DNA of 19,467 nt, taken from NCBI GenBank assembly GCA_964395765.1, contig CAYNCU010000061.1:1-19467 (forward strand), written 5' to 3'. The stretch comes from DATDPY01 sp964395765. GTDB lineage: Bacteria > Bacteroidota > Bacteroidia > Cytophagales > Cyclobacteriaceae. This document shows, piece after piece, positions 14,330-19,467 of the stretch. Both the position numbers and the translations under genes were made by a program. Each line of letters opens with the position of its first letter. Position 1 is the stretch's first letter. The notes beneath the pieces were generated by a model. That model was not told the DNA's origin. It searched no databases and saw only the letters and a list, made by a program, of their open reading frames with translations.

Positions 14330-16177
14330 ATGAGAAATTTAATTTTAACGGCTAAATCAATCATTATTATTTGCCTGGTTTTATATAATTGCCGGCCGGT
14401 ATATGCCCAGGAATATGCTAAACCTTCCCACCTGATAGCCAATGTTATGGACAGGAAACTTACCAATCTTGACGGGAAATGGCGAATGATCATAGATCCG
14501 TATGAAGCCGGGTACCTGAACTACAGGTTAAAACCTTACGATGATCCCCGCCAGAGTTTCGCGGGTGACCGGAAGCCGCAAAAACCTTCCGATCTGGTAG
14601 AATATGATTTTGACAAATCGCCTGAGATCAATGTGCCCGGTGACTGGAATACGCAATCTCCTGAATTACTTTATTATGAAGGGTCGTTGTGGTACAAAAA
14701 ATCTTTCAGCTTTATGAAGCAACCGGGACATCGCTATTTCCTGTACTTCGGTGCGATTAATTATGAAGCGAATATTTACCTGAATGCAAAACATATCGGG
14801 GATCATGTGGGGGGATTTACTTCCTTTGATTTTGAAATTACCGATCAACTGAACGATGGGGATAATTTTGTTATTATCCATGTCAATAATAACCGCCGAA
14901 GGGACGGTGTTCCGACCGTTAATACCGACTGGTGGAATTACGGCGGAATTACGCGCAGTGTTTATATTGTGGATGTGCCAGATAATTTTATTCAGGATTA
15001 CCTGATCCAACTCGCAAAAGGTAAAACCAACCAGGTAGAAGGGTGGGTGAAGATCAATGGACCGGACCCTGATAAGGAAGTCACAGTAAAGATCCCCGAA
15101 CTCAAGTTCTCGAAATCTTTTGCAGTAGGCGCAGGAGGAATGGCTAAAATCAATTTTGACCTTCAGCCTCAATTATGGACACCGGATGAACCTAAACTCT
15201 ACGATGTATCGTTGATTACCTCCCGTGATACCACAACCGATCAGATCGGCTTCCGTACCATTGAAACCAGGGGCACCGATATTTTATTGAACGGCAAACC
15301 GGTTTTCCTTCGCGGAGTATGTATTCATGAAGAAGCCCCGTTCCGTTCCGGGCGTGCTTATAGTGTGGAAGATGCAAGAACCTTGCTGACCTGGGCCAAG
15401 GAAATGGGCTGCAATTTTGTAAGGCTGGCCCATTATCCGCATAATGAAAATATGATTCGCATGGCCGATCAGATGGGGATCATGGTTTGGTCGGAGATAC
15501 CCGTCTACTGGACGATTCTGTGGGAAAATGAAGAGACGTATAAGAATGCCGAGAACCAGCTCACTGAAAATATCACCCGGGATAAAAACCGGGCCAGCAT
15601 TATCATCTGGTCGATCGGTAATGAAACGCCACGGGAAGATGCCCGCCTGAAGTTTATGTCATCGCTGTCAAAAAAGGCGAGGCAGCTTGACAGTACCCGG
15701 CTGATTTCCGCGGCGCTCGAAATCCACAGGGACCCGAACGATCATAATACGATCCTGATCGATGATCCGTTAGGACAATACCTTGATGTTTACGGATGTA
15801 ATGAATACCTGGGATGGTATGAAGGAAGTGCCGAACAGGCCGATAATGTTCAGTGGAAATCAAAATATAACAAGCCTCTGATACTTACTGAATTCGGCGG
15901 CGGAGCGCTGCAGGGAATGCATGGCGATAAAAATCAACGCTGGACTGAAGAATTCCAGGCTAATGTTTACGAACATAATATTAAAATGTTCGGCCATATG
16001 GATATCCTCCGCGGTACCTGCCCCTGGATACTGATGGACTTCCGTTCGCCCCGAAGAGTTTTGCCCGATATCCAGGACGGGTGGAACAGAAAAGGACTGA
16101 TCTCGGATAAAGGTATCAAAAAGGAAGCTTTTTATATTATGCAAAAATGGTACAGTCAACTAAAAGAAAAAAAATAA
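14330..16177 (+). CDS. Secreted glycoside hydrolase family 2 enzyme, beta-glucuronidase-like
   Basis: A 615-residue GH2 enzyme. The signal peptide spans about residues 1-26 (ending PVYA, Gln27 next). An N-terminal sugar-binding jelly-roll (about 40-215, with LWYKKSF and NDGDNFVIIHVNNNRR), an immunoglobulin-like domain (about 220-312) and a C-terminal TIM barrel follow. Catalytic residues are Glu432 (WSIGNE, acid/base) and Glu521 (LTEFGGGALQGMHG, nucleophile). NEYLGWY (491-497) and NRK (586-588), the N-x-K element that reads the carboxylate in beta-glucuronidases, align with E. coli GusA rather than beta-galactosidase. The length also fits GusA (about 600), not LacZ (about 1000). Cleavage of beta-linked uronic acid is therefore the best guess. 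The Nudix gene follows after 25 nt and may be co-transcribed. Confidence 0.85.
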   Translation: MRNLILTAKSIIIICLVLYNCRPVYAQEYAKPSHLIANVMDRKLTNLDGKWRMIIDPYEAGYLNYRLKPYDDPRQSFAGDRKPQKPSDLVEYDFDKSPEINVPGDWNTQSPELLYYEGSLWYKKSFSFMKQPGHRYFLYFGAINYEANIYLNAKHIGDHVGGFTSFDFEITDQLNDGDNFVIIHVNNNRRRDGVPTVNTDWWNYGGITRSVYIVDVPDNFIQDYLIQLAKGKTNQVEGWVKINGPDPDKEVTVKIPELKFSKSFAVGAGGMAKINFDLQPQLWTPDEPKLYDVSLITSRDTTTDQIGFRTIETRGTDILLNGKPVFLRGVCIHEEAPFRSGRAYSVEDARTLLTWAKEMGCNFVRLAHYPHNENMIRMADQMGIMVWSEIPVYWTILWENEETYKNAENQLTENITRDKNRASIIIWSIGNETPREDARLKFMSSLSKKARQLDSTRLISAALEIHRDPNDHNTILIDDPLGQYLDVYGCNEYLGWYEGSAEQADNVQWKSKYNKPLILTEFGGGALQGMHGDKNQRWTEEFQANVYEHNIKMFGHMDILRGTCPWILMDFRSPRRVLPDIQDGWNRKGLISDKGIKKEAFYIMQKWYSQLKEKK

Positions 16178-16202
16178 AATAAATTATTGTAAATACTTAA
16201 TT

Positions 16203-16817
16203 ATGCCATTTTGGCTCGAAACGGCGAAACGGATCCAGGCCCTGGCGCAGGCAGGTTTAGCGTATACAACCAATGAGTATGACCGGGAACGTTACGAAGA
16301 ATTGCAACGGATCGGCTTTACTATGTTGCAGGAATATTCCGATACGCCGGTTGAGAAGATTCAACAATTATTCGCCGGTGAAACGGGCTACCCGACGCCC
16401 AAGGTCGACATCCGGGCTGTCGTTATTCGGGCGAATACCATATTAATGGTTCAGGAAAAATCAGATAGGAGATGGGCCTTGCCGGGAGGTTGGGCGGATA
16501 TAGGGTATTCTCCTAAGGAGATAGCGGTGAAGGAAGTTAAGGAAGAAGCAGGTTTATCGGTATGGCCCGTGAGGTTGCTGGCTGTATACGATAAAATGAA
16601 ACACGATCATCCACCGTCTCCATTTCATGTTTACAAAATCTTTATATTATGTGAGGACGATGGTGATAGTCCTGAGCCCGGAATGGAAACGATTGACGCC
16701 GGTTTTTTCCCGGCTGATCAACTGCCCCCTTTATCGATGGAAAGAAATACTGAAAAACAAATCCTTACAATGTTTGATCTTTCCGGGGATCTTAAAGGAA
16801 GCACCTTGTTTGATTGA
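16203..16817 (+). CDS. Nudix hydrolase with N-terminal helical domain
   Basis: A 204-residue cytoplasmic nucleotide-sugar/nucleoside-diphosphate hydrolase candidate. Residues 1-60 form the helical N-terminal extension (FWLETAKRIQALAQAGLAY) found in a subgroup of Nudix proteins, and 68-195 the Nudix fold. The Nudix box runs from Gly96 to Leu118: Glu111, Glu114 and Glu115, the metal-binding glutamates, are present, but the first consensus Glu is Tyr102 and the Arg before Glu111 is Lys110. Close relatives usually read GWADVGES here. Substrates in this subgroup include ADP-ribose-like compounds, but none can be assigned. ATG 16203 follows 25 nt after the GH2 stop. Confidence 0.88.
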   Translation: MPFWLETAKRIQALAQAGLAYTTNEYDRERYEELQRIGFTMLQEYSDTPVEKIQQLFAGETGYPTPKVDIRAVVIRANTILMVQEKSDRRWALPGGWADIGYSPKEIAVKEVKEEAGLSVWPVRLLAVYDKMKHDHPPSPFHVYKIFILCEDDGDSPEPGMETIDAGFFPADQLPPLSMERNTEKQILTMFDLSGDLKGSTLFD

Positions 16818-16830
16818 AAAAAATAAACTC

Positions 16831-17547
16831 ATGGGAAAAAAAATTGATTTTCCGGGCTTGATTCTTTTTGAGGATGATGACTTCTTCGCCATTGATAAAC
16901 CGGCCGGAATAGCTTCCCTCGAAGACAGGGTTGAGGATAAAAACATCCTTGTTTTAGCAAGGAAATATAACGCTTCTGCCCAGTTATGCCACCGGCTGGA
17001 CAAGGAAACCTCCGGGGTAATGATTTTCGCAAAACATCCGGAAGCCTATCGTTACATGGCACAGAAGTTCGAATCAAGGGAGGTAATTAAGATTTACCAT
17101 GCCGTATGCGATGGCTTACACCATTTTAAAAAGACCGGCATTGATGCCCCGATAAAACAACAGCCCCGGGGGAAAGTGGCCATCGATAAAAAATCAGGTA
17201 AGCCTTCCCAGACCTATGTCAACACCCTGCACGCGTATAGAATGCATACCCTGGTCGAATGCAGGCCTGTAACAGGGCGCACGCACCAGGTGAGGATTCA
17301 CCTTGCTCATGCGGGAGCTCCGATAACCGGCGATCTGGAATATGGCGGTAAGTATTTTTATTTGTCGTCGGTAAAAAAAAGATATAAACTGGGAAAATTC
17401 GAAGAGGAAAGACCTTTGATCTCACGGCTGGCCCTGCATGCTAAAGCCATCCGGTTTGAACTGCCGTCGGGTAAGAAAAAAACGATTCAGGCGCCGTATC
17501 CAAAGGATTTCAACGTGCTCATTCACCAGTTAGAAAAATTTTCCTGA
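16831..17547 (+). CDS. RluA-family RNA pseudouridine synthase
   Basis: A 238-residue enzyme that isomerises uridine to pseudouridine in rRNA or tRNA. The catalytic motif HRLDKETSG lies at 54-62 with Asp57 as the nucleophile; IDKPAGIAS (21-29) and GRTHQVRIHLAHAG (149-162) are the other hallmark blocks. There is no N-terminal S4 domain, so it belongs to the short RluA/TruC-like type rather than RluC or RluD. ATG 16831 lies 13 nt after the Nudix stop and gives the normal N-terminus. The frame is open back to 16627, inside the Nudix gene, but that stretch is not family-like. The target position cannot be predicted. Confidence 0.92.
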   Translation: MGKKIDFPGLILFEDDDFFAIDKPAGIASLEDRVEDKNILVLARKYNASAQLCHRLDKETSGVMIFAKHPEAYRYMAQKFESREVIKIYHAVCDGLHHFKKTGIDAPIKQQPRGKVAIDKKSGKPSQTYVNTLHAYRMHTLVECRPVTGRTHQVRIHLAHAGAPITGDLEYGGKYFYLSSVKKRYKLGKFEEERPLISRLALHAKAIRFELPSGKKKTIQAPYPKDFNVLIHQLEKFS

Positions 17548-17572
17548 GGGAGAAATATAATAATTAATGACA

Positions 17573-17588
17573 AGGCATTCTCATGCCT
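17573..17588 (+). terminator. Short perfect hairpin after the RluA-type gene
   Basis: AGGCAT, loop TCTC, ATGCCT: a 6-bp perfect stem with a tetraloop, 25 nt after the stop codon. A second perfect inverted repeat, ATATG-AAAT-CATAT, follows at 17591-17604. There is no U-tract, so intrinsic termination would be weak; it may instead protect the transcript end. Confidence 0.35.
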
Positions 17589-17880
17589 GAATATGAAATC
17601 ATATGAATAACCGATATCTTTCTTCCAGTCTCTGGCTTGCGGTTTAGAATTCCGTGTTCCCTGCCTCGACTCATTTTCAACCGGGTCTTGCTTTCAATCC
17701 AATTCAGGAATCGACTTTTTTAAAAGTACCTGTTAGGAATGGTATCATTTACTAATTCACAATCAAACTTTCAGCTTTAAGTCAATAATGTTTGCATTTA
17801 AATCCTTCAATTATTATCTTGAATGGATATGTTTCCTGTTTTCTTTTATCCTTCATTTGAATAAAACAACAGGCAATATT

Positions 17881-17919
17881 TTTTCTCCATTACCATCTTT
17901 TAAACTCTCGCGGAGAAAA
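17881..17919. repeat. 8-bp perfect inverted repeat in the leader of the second oxidoreductase gene
   Basis: TTTTCTCC (17881-17888) and GGAGAAAA (17912-17919) are exact reverse complements around a 23-nt spacer, ending 52 nt before ATG 17972. If transcribed it could form a leader stem; as DNA it could be a regulator site. It is followed by T-rich sequence. Confidence 0.4.
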
Positions 17920-17971
17920 TGTTTTTAATTTATTTTCAGAATATTCTTTACTTTAAATTCAACATTAAAAA

Positions 17972-19467
17972 ATGGCTTCTAAAAATAAAATGAATCGTCG
18001 TGAATTCATGGGGACGGCAGCTGCCTCTATGGCGGCTTTTTCAATTGTCCCACGGCACGTACTGGGAGGAGCGGGCTTTGTTCCTCCCAGTGAAAAGCTG
18101 AACCTGGCTTATATCGGATGCGGTACGCAGGGCTTGCGGGAAATGACGGCACTCATTCCCAATCCGAAATTGAATATGGTGGCTGTATGTGACCCGAACA
18201 AGATGGGTACCGAATATGTTGACTGGTCCCGTTATGAGATCAGGGATATTGTACGAAAGGCCATTGGAGATCCCAATTGGGGAGCCAGCCTGAATGGAAT
18301 TCCCGGGGGAAGAGATATCGGTAAACTGGTGATAGAAAAGTACTATGGAAGAACAATGCCGTCAGGTACATTCAAGGGATGTAATTCGTATAACGATTTC
18401 AGGGAATTGCTTGAAAAAGAAAAAGATATCGACGCGGTAAAGATCATGACTCCCGATCACCTGCATGCCACCGTTGCCATCGCAGCCATGAAAAAGGGGA
18501 AACATGTGGTCATTCATAAACCGATTGCCAATAGAATATATGAAGCTAAGCTTTCCATCAATACGGCGAAGTCGACCGGCGTCAGCACCCATTTGCTGGC
18601 CTGGAGCAAGCGGAATGGCTATGAAATTGTAAAGCAGTGGATAAAGGACGGGGCGATCGGCAACCTGCAGGAGATCCATAATTGGTCGAACCGACCGGTT
18701 TGGCCGCAATGGACTTCCACACCCGAGGCTACTCCGATACCGGATGGCTTTGACTGGGATCTGTGGCTGGGACCGGTACCGCATCGTGAGTATAGCCCAC
18801 ATTATACCTTTGCGGTATTCCGGGGCTGGTATGATTTCGGGGCCGGAAGTATTGCCGACATGGGTACTTATAGCTTATGGCCTTTGTTTTTGTCATTCGG
18901 CTTTGATAAACCTCCGTTAAGTGCGACAGCTTACGGCACGACGACCTGTGAAATCATCGATCATGTCAGTGACGAACATATCAATGATGTTGCTTTTCCA
19001 TTCAGCAGCATGATCCGATTTAAATTTCCATCCATGAACGGCTGGCCGGAATTCAAACTGTTCTGGTATGATGGTGGCATGAAGCCGCCTTTACCGGATG
19101 AACTGGAAGCCGATAATAAAAGCCTGCGACGCGAAGGAATGATGTTCGTAGGGGATAAGGGAAAAATATTGGCAGGATTCCGGTGCGAAAGTCCGAAAAT
19201 TATTCCTGAAGCCACGATGCAGAAATTTTTAGGAGGCAAGGAAGTACCTAAAGACGAAACCGACCGTGACGATAATCACTGGATCGACGCTTTCCTGAAC
19301 AACAAGCAATCACCTGGGAGCTTCCTGTACGCAAGTCCTGTCACTGAAACGATATTGTTAGGTGCGGTTGCCTTACGGGCAAGGAAAAAAGTCGACTACG
19401 ATTCCGAAAATATGAAGATCACTAACGACGACAAAGCCAACCAATTCCTGGTGCGCGAGTACAGGAA
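17972..19467 (+). CDS. Tat-exported Gfo/Idh/MocA family oxidoreductase, second copy (3' end cut by window)
   Basis: An open frame from ATG 17972 to the window edge gives 498 residues without a stop. It is a paralogue of the protein at 3163-4689: the Tat motif (NRREFMGTAA ... IVPRHVLGG), Rossmann motif IGCGTQG (48-54), CDPNKMGTEYVDWS, RELLEKEKDIDAVKIMTPDH, HKP with its Lys near residue 183, and FRGWYDFGAGSIADMG match almost block for block. By comparison with the first copy only about five codons are missing. Divergence is concentrated in the region equivalent to residues 110-135 of the first copy and in the substrate-domain segment after GWYDFGAGS, which may mean a different sugar. ATG 17990 (MNRREF) is an alternative start. 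It too should act in the periplasm, oxidising a sugar or sugar derivative; which one is unknown. Confidence 0.9.
   Translation, partial: MASKNKMNRREFMGTAAASMAAFSIVPRHVLGGAGFVPPSEKLNLAYIGCGTQGLREMTALIPNPKLNMVAVCDPNKMGTEYVDWSRYEIRDIVRKAIGDPNWGASLNGIPGGRDIGKLVIEKYYGRTMPSGTFKGCNSYNDFRELLEKEKDIDAVKIMTPDHLHATVAIAAMKKGKHVVIHKPIANRIYEAKLSINTAKSTGVSTHLLAWSKRNGYEIVKQWIKDGAIGNLQEIHNWSNRPVWPQWTSTPEATPIPDGFDWDLWLGPVPHREYSPHYTFAVFRGWYDFGAGSIADMGTYSLWPLFLSFGFDKPPLSATAYGTTTCEIIDHVSDEHINDVAFPFSSMIRFKFPSMNGWPEFKLFWYDGGMKPPLPDELEADNKSLRREGMMFVGDKGKILAGFRCESPKIIPEATMQKFLGGKEVPKDETDRDDNHWIDAFLNNKQSPGSFLYASPVTETILLGAVALRARKKVDYDSENMKITNDDKANQFLVREYR

Larger units (their letters stand above)
17548..17971. other. 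424-bp gene-free stretch before the second oxidoreductase gene
   Basis: No family-like reading frame on either strand. It holds two small perfect hairpins just after the RluA-type gene (17573-17588 and 17591-17604), an 8-bp inverted repeat near the right end (17881-17919), and AT-rich DNA leading to ATG 17972. No good TTTG/TAnnTTTG promoter pair was found, although a promoter for the oxidoreductase must be expected here. Confidence 0.6.

Noticed and set aside
16627..16830. Longer N-terminus for the RluA-type pseudouridine synthase
   Set aside because: The extra 68 codons lie inside the Nudix gene in another frame and do not resemble an S4 or any other RluA N-terminal domain; ATG 16831 gives the standard start.
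17603..17647. Short 14-codon frame (MNNRYLSSSLWLAV) that continues after one stop for a further 36 codons
   Set aside because: Too short, interrupted and without family resemblance; compatible with chance.

Overview
The window reads as a chromosome segment of a member of the Bacteroidota, probably a free-living or sediment-type polysaccharide degrader. The reasons are A-rich leaders without clear Shine-Dalgarno sites, a TTTG / TAnnTTTG-like promoter before the methyltransferase gene, and several gene families typical of that phylum: Tat-exported Gfo/Idh/MocA oxidoreductases, DUF1080 lipoproteins, GH29 and GH2 enzymes with signal peptides, POTRA-less BamA-like barrels, and a DUF2752-TM2 pair. 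The order or genus cannot be fixed from the sequence. All genes lie on the + strand except a hemolysin III gene at the left edge and a broken DMT-family gene in the middle. No tRNA, rRNA, CRISPR array, transposase, phage gene, SusC/SusD pair or sigma/anti-sigma pair is visible.

Left part (1-3030): a seven-helix hemolysin III/PAQR membrane protein is transcribed leftwards. An aldo/keto reductase and an ASMT-like SAM-dependent methyltransferase run rightwards. The methyltransferase has the best promoter match in the window, with a perfect 6+6 bp palindrome overlapping its -7 box. Positions 1-138 hold no gene that can be supported.

Sugar-processing block (3163-8514): a Tat-signal Gfo/Idh/MocA oxidoreductase, a DUF1080 (3-keto-disaccharide hydrolase family) lipoprotein, a seven-repeat FG-GAP/VCBS propeller lipoprotein and a secreted GH29 alpha-L-fucosidase follow each other on one strand. 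This fits a periplasmic route in which a glycoside is first oxidised to a 3-keto sugar and then cleaved; the link is inferred. A second, closely similar Tat-type oxidoreductase starts at 17972 and runs off the right edge.

Housekeeping block (8514-10840): proB and proA (proline biosynthesis) are joined by overlapping stop/start codons to each other and, unexpectedly, to the upstream fucosidase gene.

Middle (10841-14228): a BamA/TamA-like outer-membrane barrel; a convergent DMT-family (DUF486) gene broken by a frameshift and lacking its normal stop; then a tightly overlapping cassette of DUF2752, TM2-domain and DinB-family genes.

Right part (14330-19467): a secreted GH2 enzyme with beta-glucuronidase-like active-site signatures, a Nudix hydrolase with an altered Nudix box, an RluA-type pseudouridine synthase, a 424-bp gene-free stretch with small hairpins, and the partial second oxidoreductase.

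A recurring non-coding feature is a set of four short degenerate tandem arrays with a strict 7- or 8-nt period (5766-5805, 7061-7088, 10843-10873, 12369-12432). Each sits in a gap downstream of a + strand gene. One of them has been read into the end of the broken DMT-family gene.
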